DNA of 37,544 bases, from assembly GCA_026398595.1 (NCBI GenBank), contig JAPLSO010000026.1:1-37544 (forward strand), given 5' to 3'. The DNA is from Spirochaetota bacterium (lineage in GTDB: Bacteria > Spirochaetota > Spirochaetia > Treponematales > Rectinemataceae). Both the position numbers and the translations under genes were made by a program. The notes beneath the pieces were generated by a model. The model ran no database searches, was not told the origin of the DNA, and saw only the letters and a program-made list of their open reading frames with translations. This document shows positions 25,354 to 34,115 of the stretch, piece by piece. The number at the start of each line of letters is the position of its first letter. The first letter of the stretch is position 1.

Positions 25354-25564
25354 GAACCCCTCCGGAGCCGGTTTGGCTATAGGTAATTCAACAGCATAGC
25401 GAAATAGAAAGGCCGATGGAAGGGGATTCATCCGGGATGAAGAGACGCCGCACACCTTCCCTTCTGCCCGGAATTGCGGCATAATCTTGGGAAAGGAGCC
25501 TCCGCGCCGTCTTCCGGATTTCCGTGGCTCCCGCGATGGAAAAGCCTGCGCAAGGTGGTATGCT

Positions 25565-27286
25565 ATGGATAGAGTACGACCCTGGACCTTCCTGGACGAC
25601 TTCAGGGGAAAAAGCTTTTGGGGCGAGTGGCCCACGCTGCCCGAGGTTTTCGACATCACGACTCAGCGATACCCCGATAGACCTGCTTTCACCGTTTACT
25701 CCCCCAACAGGGTGAGCCTCAGCTACCGACAGGCCAGTGCGATACTAAAAACCGTGGCCGCCAATCTGGCCTCCCTCGATCTTGGAACCGGGGCCAAGAT
25801 AGCCCTCACGGGCAAGAACTCTCCTGAGTGGGCCGTAGCCTACCTCTCGATTCTTGAGGCAGGAGCCGTCGTCGTCCCTATCGATTACCAACTCACGGTT
25901 GCCGAAACGGTGAATCTCATGAAGGCGAGCGACGCGCAGGCCCTCTTCGTGGACGAGGAGAAGTTCGACGAACTCAAGGCCGCCTGTCCGGGTCTTCGCA
26001 AGGTATTCTCGCTCTGCGAGTCCGGTGAGTCCTACATCTACAACCTCGGCGGAAACACCGGCGATCAGTTCAAACAGATCGTCAAGGCCAAGGCCGACGA
26101 CCTGGCGGCCATCCTCTTCACCTCAGGCACGACAGGCACCCCCAAAGGGGTGATGCTCACCCACGCTAACTTCGTCTCGGACTGCTACCTTGCCCAGGAC
26201 AACCTGACGGTCCTGTCCACGGATGTGTTCTACGCCCTTCTCCCCATCCACCATTCCTACACGATGCTGGCTGTCTTTATCGAAGCCATATCGACGGGAG
26301 CCGAGATCGTGTTCGGAAAGAAGATGGTGGTCAAGCAGATCCTGAAGGATCTCAAGGAAGCCCGGGTCACGATGTTCCTGGGCGTACCCCTCCTCTTCAA
26401 CAAGCTTCTGAACGGCATCCTCAAGGGCGTGAAGGAGAAGGGTGTCCTGGCTTACGGCCTCATCTCGGCGCTAATGGGGATTTCTGGCTTCGTCAAGAAA
26501 ACATTCCGCGTCAATCCCGGAAAGAAGCTCTTCCACTCCGTCCTCGAGAAGGCGAGCCTATCGACCATCCGCAATTGCATATCCGGGGGAGGCCCCCTCG
26601 CCCCCTCGGTCTTCAAGAAATACAACGAGCTGGGCATCGACTTCGTCCAGGGCTACGGGCTAACCGAAACCTCGCCCATCCTGACCCTGAACCCTGTTGA
26701 CCATTACAAGGAAACCTCGGTGGGCAAGGTGATACCCAGGGTCGAGATGAAGATCCTCGATCCCGACGCCGAGGGAATCGGCGAAATCGCCGTCAAGGGT
26801 CCCATGGTCATGAAAGGCTATTATAAGCTTCCCGAGGAGACGGCCGAAGTCCTCTCGGCCGACGGTTGGCTCAAAACGGGCGACCTGGGTTATCTGGACG
26901 ACGAGAACTACCTCTACTTGACAGGGCGGGCGAAGAACCTGATCGTCACGGAAGGCGGGAAGAACGTCTATCCCGAAGAGCTGGAAAACCGTTTCCAGCT
27001 CTACGAGGAAATAGACCAGATCCTGGTCAGGAGTCTCTACAAGGACTCGAGTAAATCAGGTGAACTGATCGAGGCCCTCGTCTATCCCGATGCGGACTGG
27101 CTCAAACGCCTGAGCAAGGACGATGCCCAGGCCTGGGCGGCCGCCGAGATCCGGGTGAAGGAAATCGTCGAGGAAGTCAACAAGAAGCTTCTGACCTACC
27201 AGAAAATTACGAAGGTGAGCATCCTCAAAGAAGCCCTCGAAATGACGACGACGAAGAAGGTCAAGCGCTTTAGCGCAAAGGCCTGA
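25565..27286 (+). CDS. AMP-forming acyl-CoA synthetase (long-chain fatty-acid-CoA ligase type)
   Basis: The 573-residue protein belongs to the adenylate-forming family (PF00501), which activates a carboxylate with ATP and joins it to CoA. The P-loop-like motif is [20 protein letters not shown]. Next come the aromatic-rich [14 protein letters not shown], the A5 motif [17 protein letters not shown], and [20 protein letters not shown] (A7/A8). The C-terminal lysine region is [20 protein letters not shown]. This order fits FadD/long-chain ligases. The start was set at ATG 25565 because AAGGTGG lies seven bases upstream; an upstream TTG at 25487 is possible. It is followed after eight bases by the GlpA-like gene, suggesting co-transcription and perhaps a lipid or glycerol-phosphate role. 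Confidence 0.9.
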   Translation: MDRVRPWTFLDDFRGKSFWGEWPTLPEVFDITTQRYPDRPAFTVYSPNRVSLSYRQASAILKTVAANLASLDLGTGAKIALTGKNSPEWAVAYLSILEAGAVVVPIDYQLTVAETVNLMKASDAQALFVDEEKFDELKAACPGLRKVFSLCESGESYIYNLGGNTGDQFKQIVKAKADDLAAILFTSGTTGTPKGVMLTHANFVSDCYLAQDNLTVLSTDVFYALLPIHHSYTMLAVFIEAISTGAEIVFGKKMVVKQILKDLKEARVTMFLGVPLLFNKLLNGILKGVKEKGVLAYGLISALMGISGFVKKTFRVNPGKKLFHSVLEKASLSTIRNCISGGGPLAPSVFKKYNELGIDFVQGYGLTETSPILTLNPVDHYKETSVGKVIPRVEMKILDPDAEGIGEIAVKGPMVMKGYYKLPEETAEVLSADGWLKTGDLGYLDDENYLYLTGRAKNLIVTEGGKNVYPEELENRFQLYEEIDQILVRSLYKDSSKSGELIEALVYPDADWLKRLSKDDAQAWAAAEIRVKEIVEEVNKKLLTYQKITKVSILKEALEMTTTKKVKRFSAKA

Positions 27287-27294
27287 AATTCCCT

Positions 27295-28541
27295 ATGGAA
27301 GCACCTTTCCCCGGGCCCAACCCGGATCTCCTTCCTCTCTCCCTGTGCGAGATAAATAAGAAAGGACTCCGCGTCTGTATCATTGGGGGCGGCGGCACGG
27401 GAGCGGCCTTAGCCTACGATCTCGCCCAGCGGGGTTTTTCGGTAACCCTTCTCGAGAAGGGAGAACTGACTTCGGGAACCACGGGGCGGCATCACGGCCA
27501 GCTCCACTGCGGCGCCCGCTATGCCTGGGCCGACAGAAACATCGCCAGGGAATGCTACGAGGAAAGCCTCACCTTTCCCGCATCGCTTACCCCTGCATCG
27601 AGTACTCAGGCGGTTTCTTTATCGGCCTCGACGAGGAGGAGGCAGACCGTTCAGAGGAGTTCATCGCGGTCTGCGCCGAGGCGGGCATACCGGCCAAGGC
27701 CATAAGCGCCTCGGAACTCCTTTCCCTGGAGCCCAGGATATCGGCCAAGGCGAGAACTGCCGTGCGGGTACCCGATGGCTCCTTTGACGCCTATCGCCTC
27801 GCGATGATGTTCTTCACCGCCGCGCGGAACCTGGGTGCGCAAATCCTGCCCTGGAGGGAGGCTGTCGGCTTCGATATCTCGGCGAGAAGAGTGGTGGCCG
27901 TCATCGCGCGGAATCTGTACTCCGCTCGTGAAGAGAGGATCGAGGCTGATTTCGTGGTCGCAGCGGCGGGAGCCTGGACAGGAAAGCTGGGGAGACTTGC
28001 GGGACTTTCCATCCCCGTGACACCCGCGGCCGGAGCCATGCTCGCCGTCAAGGGCCGCCTTGTAGACCACGTAATAAGCCGCCTGAGGCCCCCGTCCGAC
28101 GGGGATATTCTCGTGCCCCAGCGAGGGCTCTCCATCATCGGCTCGACCCAGCGGCTCTCCGACGATCCGGATTGGATTACGCCTGCCCCGGGTGATGTCG
28201 AACTCTTAAGGGCGGCAGGAGAGGAGCTGATCCCCGGTTTCTCCGCACTTCCTGTCCATGCCGTCTGGGCGGCCGCCCGGCCCCTCTCGGGCAAGGCCGC
28301 GTCGGGCGAGGATGCCGAGGGGCGGTCCTTGAGCCGCGATTTTACGGTCGTCGATTATGAGGCTTCCGACGGGCTGGCTGGCTTCGCGAGCGTCGTCGGG
28401 GGCAAGGCTACCGTGCTGCGGGCCATGGGCGAAAAAGCCGCCGACCTCGTCTGCGCAAAACTGGGGATAAAAGCCGAATGCAGGATGAGGGACTACTCGC
28501 TCCCTTCCTGGCGCCGCTTTTTTGACGGGGGAAGGCCATGA
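27295..28541 (+). pseudogene. GlpA-like FAD-dependent glycerol-3-phosphate dehydrogenase with a one-base frameshift
   Basis: Residues 1-93 lie in one frame: [20 protein letters not shown] (FAD-binding GxGxxG), [19 protein letters not shown] and ECYEESLT. The rest lies in another frame from 27573: [32 protein letters not shown], then GDILVPQRGLSIIGST and ASVVGGKATVLRAMGEK. Both parts align with E. coli GlpA in order and with no residue missing at the join. Adding one C in the run at 27572-27573 restores ESLT-LSRIA exactly, so a single base was lost or miscalled. The joined protein is about 415 residues and lacks the C-terminal extension of GlpA. No slippery site for programmed frameshifting is seen. 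It overlaps the next gene by four bases (ATGA). Confidence 0.85.
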
Positions 28542-29185
28542 ACTGTTTCATCGTCATAGGCTCTGGTCCGACAGAGACTCGGTACGAATTCGAAGCCGAC
28601 CCATCGAAGACCGTTCTTGACGCCCTGGAGGCGATCCGCGGCTCGAAGGCCCCGAATCTGCTCTACAGACACTCCTGCCACCATGGCTCCTGCGGCACTT
28701 GCGGGGCCCTCGTGAACGGCAAGCCCCGGCTCATGTGCCTGACCAGGGTAGGCGATCTGGGCGGAGGGGAAATACGACTTGAGCCTCTGAGCAAGATGGA
28801 GGTGATCGAGGGACTGGCCGTCTGGCCCGGCCCCCTTTTCGAAAGGCTTCCCGAGACCGAGTACCTGCGACTCTCCACGGACCGCGCGAAGAGCGGGGAT
28901 TTCGACCCAGCCCAGGCGGTTTTTCGCCTCGAAGACTGTCTGGAGTGCGGGCTCTGCGTCGCGGCCTGCCCCGTCGAGGGTAAATTCTCGGGGCCGGCGG
29001 CCCTTCTGGCGGCTGCCGTCGAAAGGGAAAAGCACGCCGAACGAGGCGGAAAGATGCTGGAATTCGCCGCCCGGCCCGAAGGCGTCGGTCACTGCGAGCG
29101 GCGTTTCGAATGCAGCAAGGTCTGCCCCCAAGGTTTATCGCCCGGACGCAGGATAACGGAACTCAGGAAAGCGCTCGGGCTTTGA
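28538..29185 (+). CDS. SdhB/FrdB-like iron-sulfur subunit
   Basis: The 215-residue protein has all eleven cysteines of a three-cluster succinate dehydrogenase/fumarate reductase iron-sulfur subunit. The [2Fe-2S] ligands are C47, C52, C55 and C67 (RHSCHHGSCGTCG, then RLMC), with exactly the FrdB spacing. Next is CLECGLCVAACP (C134, C137, C140, C144), then C186, C192 and C196 in HCERRFECSKVCPQG. It should pass electrons from a flavoprotein to the quinone pool or another carrier. The only flavoprotein gene next to it is the GlpA-like one, which overlaps it by four bases. No membrane anchor gene is visible. It is therefore probably the electron-transfer partner of that dehydrogenase and not part of succinate dehydrogenase (inference). 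Confidence 0.9.
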   Translation: MNCFIVIGSGPTETRYEFEADPSKTVLDALEAIRGSKAPNLLYRHSCHHGSCGTCGALVNGKPRLMCLTRVGDLGGGEIRLEPLSKMEVIEGLAVWPGPLFERLPETEYLRLSTDRAKSGDFDPAQAVFRLEDCLECGLCVAACPVEGKFSGPAALLAAAVEREKHAERGGKMLEFAARPEGVGHCERRFECSKVCPQGLSPGRRITELRKALGL

Positions 29186-29218
29186 GTTTTAGTCCGTACA
29201 TCGGCAGGTTAATAAGCC

Positions 29219-30040
29219 TTATTGGCCCGATATGATGGCTATGCCCGCGCTGGCGCCAAGCCGTGTCGCTCCCGCCTTGATCATCGCCACGGCATCCACG
29301 TAGGTCCGCACGCCGCCCGAGGCCTTCACTCCCATGGTCGGTCCGACCGTCCGGCGCATAAGCGCAATATCGGCCACGGTGGCGCCCGACTTGTTGAAGC
29401 CGGTCGAAGTCTTGACGAAATCGGCCCCGATCTCCTTGGCTGTCTGGCAGGCGAGGACCTTTTCCTCGTCCGTAAGGAGGCAGGTTTCGATGATCACTTT
29501 AAGAAGTATGCCCGATCTGCAGGCTCTGCGGACGGCGAGCATGTCCTCTCGGACAGTTTTGTAGTCCTTCGCCTTCATGGCGCCCACGTTCATGACCATG
29601 TCGATCTCAGAGGCCCCGTTGGCTACGGCTGTCCTGGCTTCGAAACTCTTTGTCCTTTTATCCATGGCGCCCAGGGGAAATCCCACCACGGCGCAGGTCT
29701 TAACTCCGGTGCCGCCCAATTTCCTCACGCAGTACTCGACCCAGTGGGAGTTGACGCAGACGGACCAGAAATGATACTTGGCAGCCTCGTCGCAGAGGGT
29801 TTGAACCTGCTCCTCCGAAGCCTCGGGCTTGAGGAGGGTGTGGTCTATGTATTTGGCCAAGTCCTGGGGGGGGATGATACCGGAGACCTCCGACGCAGAG
29901 CCGCCGGCCGTTATCGTCTGGAAAGCGGTTCCGACCGATTCGGCTGCCTTGGCCGAAGCTGCGGCCGCGGGTGAGGCCGCGGGTGAAAGTTTTGCCAGCA
30001 CTTCCTCGACTATCTTCTGTATAATCTGGTTCTGATCCAT
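29219..30040 (-). CDS. deoC: Microcompartment-targeted deoxyribose-phosphate aldolase
   Basis: The 273-residue protein has a complete DeoC domain after an added N-terminus. Residues 2-18 ([17 protein letters not shown]) form an amphipathic helix, followed by an Ala/Pro-rich linker to about residue 55. This is the usual form of a BMC encapsulation peptide. The catalytic domain begins [15 protein letters not shown] and keeps the Asp in [10 protein letters not shown], the Schiff-base lysine in [13 protein letters not shown] and the second lysine in [10 protein letters not shown]. It should split 2-deoxyribose-5-phosphate into glyceraldehyde-3-phosphate and acetaldehyde. It is the last gene of the shell operon and overlaps rpiB by one base. 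Its downstream end converges with the iron-sulfur gene at a 33-base gap. Confidence 0.94.
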   Translation of the reverse strand: MDQNQIIQKIVEEVLAKLSPAASPAAAASAKAAESVGTAFQTITAGGSASEVSGIIPPQDLAKYIDHTLLKPEASEEQVQTLCDEAAKYHFWSVCVNSHWVEYCVRKLGGTGVKTCAVVGFPLGAMDKRTKSFEARTAVANGASEIDMVMNVGAMKAKDYKTVREDMLAVRRACRSGILLKVIIETCLLTDEEKVLACQTAKEIGADFVKTSTGFNKSGATVADIALMRRTVGPTMGVKASGGVRTYVDAVAMIKAGATRLGASAGIAIISGQ

Positions 30041-30531
30041 CAGTTGTTAGAGCCTCCCCGCTCAAGCGCCATGATCTTGTTTATACGCACGATGTGTCTT
30101 CCGCCGGCGAACTTCGTCTGAAGCCAGACCTTCGCCATCTCGGCGAGCTGATCAGGCAAATGGAGAGGGCCTCCCAGACTGAGCACATTGGCGTTGTTGT
30201 GTTCCCTCGAGTTGACGATTGTCCTCAGGTCGTAGCACATTGCCGCCCTGATACCCCGAATCTTGTTGGCGGCCATGCAGGAGCCGATGCCGGCTCCGTC
30301 GAGGACTATACCGCGCTCGCAGTCGCCCGAGATTATCTTGCGGCAGACGGCCGCCGCTATATCGGGATAGTCGACCTTGTCGGTACCGAAGCATCCTATA
30401 TCGACCACCCTGTACCCGAGCATCCTCAGGTATTCGGCGAGCATGGCCTTCTGACTCACCGCACCGTGGTCGGAGCCTATGGACACGCTGCGGACCAGGT
30501 CCGCCGCTTCGTCTTGCTTATCTTCGCTCAT
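30040..30531 (-). CDS. rpiB: RpiB/LacAB-type sugar-phosphate isomerase of the microcompartment locus
   Basis: The 163-residue protein is a complete RpiB-family isomerase (ribose-5-phosphate to ribulose-5-phosphate in the typical enzyme). It has [18 protein letters not shown] with the conserved [17 protein letters not shown], and [15 protein letters not shown] with the ring-opening His. At the base position, where E. coli RpiB has Cys in LICGTGVG, this protein reads [15 protein letters not shown], with Asp instead of Cys. Asp could serve as the general base, as Glu does in some RpiB enzymes at another position, or the substrate may differ. An N-terminal extension of about 15 charged residues precedes the fold. 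It overlaps both neighbours (1 and 4 bases). Confidence 0.9.
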   Translation of the reverse strand: MSEDKQDEAADLVRSVSIGSDHGAVSQKAMLAEYLRMLGYRVVDIGCFGTDKVDYPDIAAAVCRKIISGDCERGIVLDGAGIGSCMAANKIRGIRAAMCYDLRTIVNSREHNNANVLSLGGPLHLPDQLAEMAKVWLQTKFAGGRHIVRINKIMALERGGSNN

Positions 30532-30809
30532 GCTCTATCCTCGATATCCACGCTGTCCACTATTCCGCAGATGGCCGTCCTGATGGTTAAGGCCTTCTCG
30601 TCGCCTACGACGTTCCGCGCCGAACCGCCTTCGTCCACGACGAGAACCCGGTCTCCTATCCCCGCCTGGACTCCGTCGACGGCGATGATCGGCTTGCCCT
30701 TGAGTTCGCCATACGCGTCCAGGGGCTGGACCATGAGCAGCTTGTGTCCGACATAATGGGCGTGCTTTTCCGTGGCCACCACGGTGGCGACGACTTTTGC
30801 CAGTATCAT
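30528..30809 (-). CDS. BMC-P shell vertex protein (EutN/CcmL family), copy 4
   Basis: The 93-residue protein has the EutN/CcmL fold (PF03319), which forms pentamers that cap shell vertices. It begins MILAKVVATVVATEKHAHYV, with KLLMVQPLDAYGELKGKPII and VDGVQAGIGDRVLVVDEGGS, then ends [15 protein letters not shown]. The order G-D-x-V-L/F-GS and the ending IVD are standard. It overlaps rpiB and the next BMC-P gene by four bases each. Confidence 0.93.
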   Translation of the reverse strand: MILAKVVATVVATEKHAHYVGHKLLMVQPLDAYGELKGKPIIAVDGVQAGIGDRVLVVDEGGSARNVVGDEKALTIRTAICGIVDSVDIEDRA

Positions 30810-31084
30810 GGAGTCTCTTCCGCGTTTACCGCGTCGACGACGCCTAGGATGGCCGCGTCCGCGGGGTTGAACCAGCCGTTGGGATTGGCCTGAGCCGCCT
30901 CTTTTCCCGACTCGAAGAATATAAGGTCGCCATCTCCCGCCTTCACAGTATCAAAGGCCACGATGACCGGTCCCGAATCCTTCCGGTTCTGGTCGAGGGG
31001 CTGGACGAGAAGAAGCTTAAGCCCGTCGAAGCAGGAGAGCTTCTGCGTGCTCACCACTCTCCCCACTACTTTTCCCAGTTTCAT
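30806..31084 (-). CDS. BMC-P shell vertex protein (EutN/CcmL family), copy 3
   Basis: The 92-residue EutN/CcmL protein begins MKLGKVVGRVVSTQKLSCFD and has KLLLVQPLDQNRKDSGPVI, VKAGDGDLIFFESGKEAA and AAILGVVDAVNAEE. In place of the usual GSSAR segment it has a longer loop with NPNGWFNP, so its pentamer surface may differ from the other three. It starts nine bases after the aldehyde dehydrogenase stop. Confidence 0.93.
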   Translation of the reverse strand: MKLGKVVGRVVSTQKLSCFDGLKLLLVQPLDQNRKDSGPVIVAFDTVKAGDGDLIFFESGKEAAQANPNGWFNPADAAILGVVDAVNAEETP

Positions 31085-31092
31085 ACTCTACC

Positions 31093-32529
31093 TCAGATGA
31101 TCCTGAAATAATCGACGAGGGTGCAGCGCCGCTCCCGCGTGAAAGTGCGCGGTCGCGTTATGCCTTCCCCTGTAGGACTGGCTATGGTGAAGGATGTATA
31201 GCCCGCGCCGCCTTGGCCGAGACCGGCGAAGCAGGGACCGTTCTTGATGAAGAGGGAGCAGTTCATAACCTTGGCCATGCGTGAGAGTTTCTCGATGTCG
31301 TGCGAATGGATCATGGCGGAATGTCTGCAGCCCCGTTCGACAAGGACCGCGAAATCTATAGCCTCATCCACATCCCTCATGCGCACGAGGGGGATTACCG
31401 GCATCAGCTGCTCGGTCCAGACGATGGGATGTTCGCGCCCCACTTCCATGAGGAGGATCTTCGTCGAGGCCGGCACCTCGATGCCCGCGGCTTTGGCTAT
31501 ATACTGGGGACTCTTGCCCACGTATGCCTTGTTGGGGCTTCCTTCGCGGTCCGGTCCGCCCGGCGTCGCCATGACAAGCCTGGTCACCTCTTCGATCTGG
31601 GCGCCCGTGAGTTCGAATGCTCCGGCCTTCCCCATCTCTTCCTTGAGCTTGTCGGCAATCGCGGTGACCGCGAGAATTTCCTTCTCGCAGATACAGACAA
31701 TGTTGTGGTCGAAACCGGCGCCGGCCACGATGTCGCCGGCGGCCTTGACGATGTCGGCCGTAGCGTCCACTACGCAGGGGGGATTGCCCGGTCCCGCGCA
31801 GATCGCCTTCTTGCCGCTTGCCATCGCGGCCGCCACGACCCCGGGGCCGCCCGTCACCACGAGAAGGCCTATCCCCCTGTGTTTCATGAGGGCTCCACCC
31901 GACTCAATGGTCGGGTTGGCCAGGGCGCAGAGGAGATTCCCGGGTCCGCCTTCCGAGACAATGGCGTTATTGAACATCATGATAAGGCGGCAGGAAATGC
32001 CTTTGGCGTTGGGATGCACGTTGAAGACGACACTGTTGCCCGCCGCTATCATCCCGATGGCGTTGCAGGTGATGGTGGCAATGGGATTGGTCACGGGAGT
32101 GATGGCACCAATGACGCCCCAGGGAGCCCGCTCCGTGAGGGTAAGCCCATGTTCGTCGGAGACGGCCGCGGATTCCACGTCCTCGACTCCTGGTGTCTTG
32201 TTCGCGGCGAGGGCGTTTTTAACCTGCTTGTCCGCCGTATTGCCCAGCCCCGTCTCCGCGACTGCTTGAGCGGAGAGATCACCGTTGTTCCAGATAATGA
32301 CTCTGCGCATGGCGGCCACTATGGCCTTCCGCGTCTCGAGGGGAAGGGCGATGAGCTCGCGCTGAGCTATGGCGGCAGCAGCGACAGCCGAATCCAAATC
32401 GGGGAAAATGCCCGATCCCTCCGCGGGCCTTGAGGCCTCGACTTCTTTGTCTATCAGCAGAGAAGCATAATCGGAGGACTTCATCACTTGCTCGACGACA
32501 GTCCGTATCTCATCAGCCAGATTGGCCAT
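31093..32529 (-). CDS. CoA-acylating aldehyde dehydrogenase of the microcompartment (PduP/EutE-like)
   Basis: The 478-residue protein belongs to the aldehyde dehydrogenase superfamily and resembles PduP/EutE, which convert an aldehyde, CoA and NAD to acyl-CoA. Residues 2-18 (ANLADEIRTVVEQVMKS) form an amphipathic helix fitting an encapsulation peptide, followed by a linker to about residue 40. The cofactor region reads PVTNPIATITCNAIGMIAAG and VVTGGPGVVAAAM. The catalytic Cys lies in FDHNIVCICEKEI, where PduP has NLPCIAEKE. The C-terminus has GLGQGGAGYTSFTIASPTGE and TRERRCTLVDYFRI. With DeoC in the same operon, the expected substrate is acetaldehyde and the product acetyl-CoA with NADH. Confidence 0.93.
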   Translation of the reverse strand: MANLADEIRTVVEQVMKSSDYASLLIDKEVEASRPAEGSGIFPDLDSAVAAAAIAQRELIALPLETRKAIVAAMRRVIIWNNGDLSAQAVAETGLGNTADKQVKNALAANKTPGVEDVESAAVSDEHGLTLTERAPWGVIGAITPVTNPIATITCNAIGMIAAGNSVVFNVHPNAKGISCRLIMMFNNAIVSEGGPGNLLCALANPTIESGGALMKHRGIGLLVVTGGPGVVAAAMASGKKAICAGPGNPPCVVDATADIVKAAGDIVAGAGFDHNIVCICEKEILAVTAIADKLKEEMGKAGAFELTGAQIEEVTRLVMATPGGPDREGSPNKAYVGKSPQYIAKAAGIEVPASTKILLMEVGREHPIVWTEQLMPVIPLVRMRDVDEAIDFAVLVERGCRHSAMIHSHDIEKLSRMAKVMNCSLFIKNGPCFAGLGQGGAGYTSFTIASPTGEGITRPRTFTRERRCTLVDYFRII

Positions 32530-32540
32530 TCTGGATCACC

Positions 32541-32831
32541 TCACTCCGATTTCCAGACATCGACGCCGCCCTGGTCGATGGCGTCGACGATGGCGACGAC
32601 GAGGGCATCCATGGGTTTATCGTCGGTGGCGTAGGTCCAGCGGCAGGAACTCCCCTGGGTCAGGAGGACGAGATGCCCCCTGTCAGAGCCCACGAGGTCG
32701 AGGGCGACGAGGTACTCCCCCCTGCCCTTTCCCCCCTGGTCGCATTCCTCCACAAGGAGGAAGCGGGGATTCTCGACGCCGTCGGATCTTGTACCGGCGA
32801 CGACCGTCCCTCGTACGCGCGCCAGGGTCAT
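32541..32831 (-). CDS. BMC-P shell vertex protein (EutN/CcmL family), copy 2
   Basis: The 96-residue EutN/CcmL protein begins MTLARVRGTVVAGTRSDGVE and has RFLLVEECDQGGKGRGEYLV, GHLVLLTQGSSCRWTYAT and ALVVAIVDAIDQGG. It overlaps the upstream BMC-P gene by four bases (32828-32831) and is 11 bases before the aldehyde dehydrogenase start. Confidence 0.93.
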   Translation of the reverse strand: MTLARVRGTVVAGTRSDGVENPRFLLVEECDQGGKGRGEYLVALDLVGSDRGHLVLLTQGSSCRWTYATDDKPMDALVVAIVDAIDQGGVDVWKSE

Positions 32832-33133
32832 GCTCGCTCCGCCGACTTCTGATAGGTGAAGGCGCCGTCCTTTTCGATGGCGTCCACGATGGCGATGATC
32901 GTCGCGTCGGAGGGCTTGCCCTTCGTCGTCTCGGTCATTCGGGCGCTCGATCCGGTCACGAAGAAGACCACCTCACCGGCATTGGCTCCTACGCTGTCTA
33001 TTCCCACCACGAAGTCACCCTTGCCCTTGAGGGTGACAGGGTCGATCTTCTCCAGGAGGAGGAGCTTGAGGCCTTCCATGCTCGAAGACTTGTGTGTGGA
33101 AACGACCGTCCCGCGGACCCGCGCTAGCAGCAT
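32828..33133 (-). CDS. BMC-P shell vertex protein (EutN/CcmL family), copy 1
   Basis: The 101-residue EutN/CcmL protein begins MLLARVRGTVVSTHKSSSME and has KLLLLEKIDPVTLKGKGDFV, GEVVFFVTGSSARMTE and ATIIAIVDAIEKDGAF. It is the closest of the four to the family consensus. It lies 11 bases after the second BMC-H gene, linking hexamer and pentamer genes in one transcript. Confidence 0.93.
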   Translation of the reverse strand: MLLARVRGTVVSTHKSSSMEGLKLLLLEKIDPVTLKGKGDFVVGIDSVGANAGEVVFFVTGSSARMTETTKGKPSDATIIAIVDAIEKDGAFTYQKSAERA

Positions 33134-33144
33134 CGGGAAGCCCC

Positions 33145-33459
33145 CTATTTCCTGGGACTCTTCGCGGAAGCCGGTTTTCTGCCGAGGGGAAGGGCAGCGT
33201 CCACGGATTCGTGGGGTCTGGGGATGACGTGGATTGATACAACCTCGCCTACCTTCTCCGCCGACCTCTGTCCCGCGTCGACGGCCGCGCGGCAGGCGGC
33301 CACGTCCCCGCGCACGATGGCGGTCACATATCCCCCGCCGATTTTCTCGAATCCGACGAGATCAACCTTGGCGGCCTTCACCATCGCGTCCGCGGCTTCG
33401 ACCATGGCAGCGAATCCCCTCGTCTCGATCATTCCCAACGCTTCATTCGTATCCGTCAT
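33145..33459 (-). CDS. BMC-H hexameric shell protein, copy 2
   Basis: The 104-residue single-domain BMC protein (PF00936) forms hexameric shell tiles. It reads [60 protein letters not shown] and [19 protein letters not shown], a full canonical domain with the conserved D-L-V-G, R-G-D-V and P-R-P-H motifs. The tail ([11 protein letters not shown]) is basic. GAGGAGA lies before ATG 33459. It is almost identical in protein sequence to the copy at 34116 but differs at many synonymous codon positions. Confidence 0.96.
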   Translation of the reverse strand: MTDTNEALGMIETRGFAAMVEAADAMVKAAKVDLVGFEKIGGGYVTAIVRGDVAACRAAVDAGQRSAEKVGEVVSIHVIPRPHESVDAALPLGRKPASAKSPRK

Positions 33460-33470
33460 ATATCTTCTCC

Positions 33471-34112
33471 TCAGATCCTGGAGGCATTGGCCGCCAGGAC
33501 CCTTCCGCCGAGACCGGCGAGCCGCGCTTCGACAACCTTCCTGGCCTCGATGACTTCGGCTTCATCACCCGCTATATAGACTCTTCCGAAGGCTCCGAAT
33601 CCCACTACCTCGATGATGTTGATGTCGGAAGTCTTTTCCGCTTCGTTGGCCGCGAAATAGGCGTAACCCGCGGGTTCGACCTCCAGCACGTACAGGGTAT
33701 CGCCCCTCAACACCATGTTGCCGTGCCTGACCTTGTTGATAAGCTGGGCGTGGTGGTCCGAGATGTTCTTGATAAGCTGACTCGTCATGACACGCGGTTT
33801 GAGCCTGCTCTCTTCCGTCATCCCGAGCTCGCGCAGGACTGCCTCACCCGCCATCCTGGCGTCGCCCTGGCTGTCTGAATGCACTTCGAGAAGGCCGTAG
33901 GCCCTCTCCACGATCTGGAGTCCGGGCGTGACATTGGTGGCCTTGAGCGCCACGTCCGTGAGTCTGTTGATTTCGATGCCGGGGGCTATCTCGATGACGC
34001 AACAGGCTTGCATGCCGATTGGATAGTAGCCTTTGCTGATTGTCGCGATGAACGAAGCATTCTGCAGCTGGAGAGAATCCAGGAATACATACGTCCTGAG
34101 ATCTACCGCCAT
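33471..34112 (-). CDS. BMC-T tandem-domain trimeric shell protein
   Basis: The 213-residue protein has two BMC domains in one chain, so three copies form a hexamer-like tile. Domain 1 reads [40 protein letters not shown] and [20 protein letters not shown]. Domain 2 has [40 protein letters not shown] and [13 protein letters not shown]. The element order suggests circularly permuted domains, like the gated EutL/PduB/CsoS1D class, which often carry a large central pore; that is inference. GGAGG precedes ATG 34112. It sits between the two BMC-H genes. Confidence 0.9.
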   Translation of the reverse strand: MAVDLRTYVFLDSLQLQNASFIATISKGYYPIGMQACCVIEIAPGIEINRLTDVALKATNVTPGLQIVERAYGLLEVHSDSQGDARMAGEAVLRELGMTEESRLKPRVMTSQLIKNISDHHAQLINKVRHGNMVLRGDTLYVLEVEPAGYAYFAANEAEKTSDINIIEVVGFGAFGRVYIAGDEAEVIEARKVVEARLAGLGGRVLAANASRI

Positions 34113-34115
34113 AGC

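Noticed and set aside
25354..25564. T-box or other riboswitch before valS, and clear promoters for the divergent pair
   Set aside because: The leader is short and no T-box motif or specifier stem was recognised. Only weak -10-like boxes (TATGCT minus, CATAAT plus) without good -35 partners are visible.
25354..25659. Upstream extension of valS to 25659
   Set aside because: It would add about 100 residues without ValS homology and overlap the divergent ligase gene, while ATG 25353 has an ideal GGAGGGG site.
27560..27600. Programmed ribosomal frameshift in the GlpA-like gene
   Set aside because: The junction CTCACCTTTCCC does not fit a slippery X-XXY-YYZ heptamer in the zero frame, and no stimulatory structure was seen. 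A single-base indel explains the data.
29209..29229. Hairpin GGTTAATAA/TTATTGGCC as a bidirectional terminator between the convergent iron-sulfur and deoC genes
   Set aside because: Part of the stem relies on G-U pairs on one strand only, it includes the deoC stop codon and there is no U-tract after it.
31244..32433. Two long open frames on the plus strand opposite the aldehyde dehydrogenase gene
   Set aside because: No family motif or ribosome-binding site; both mirror the codon bias of the real gene.
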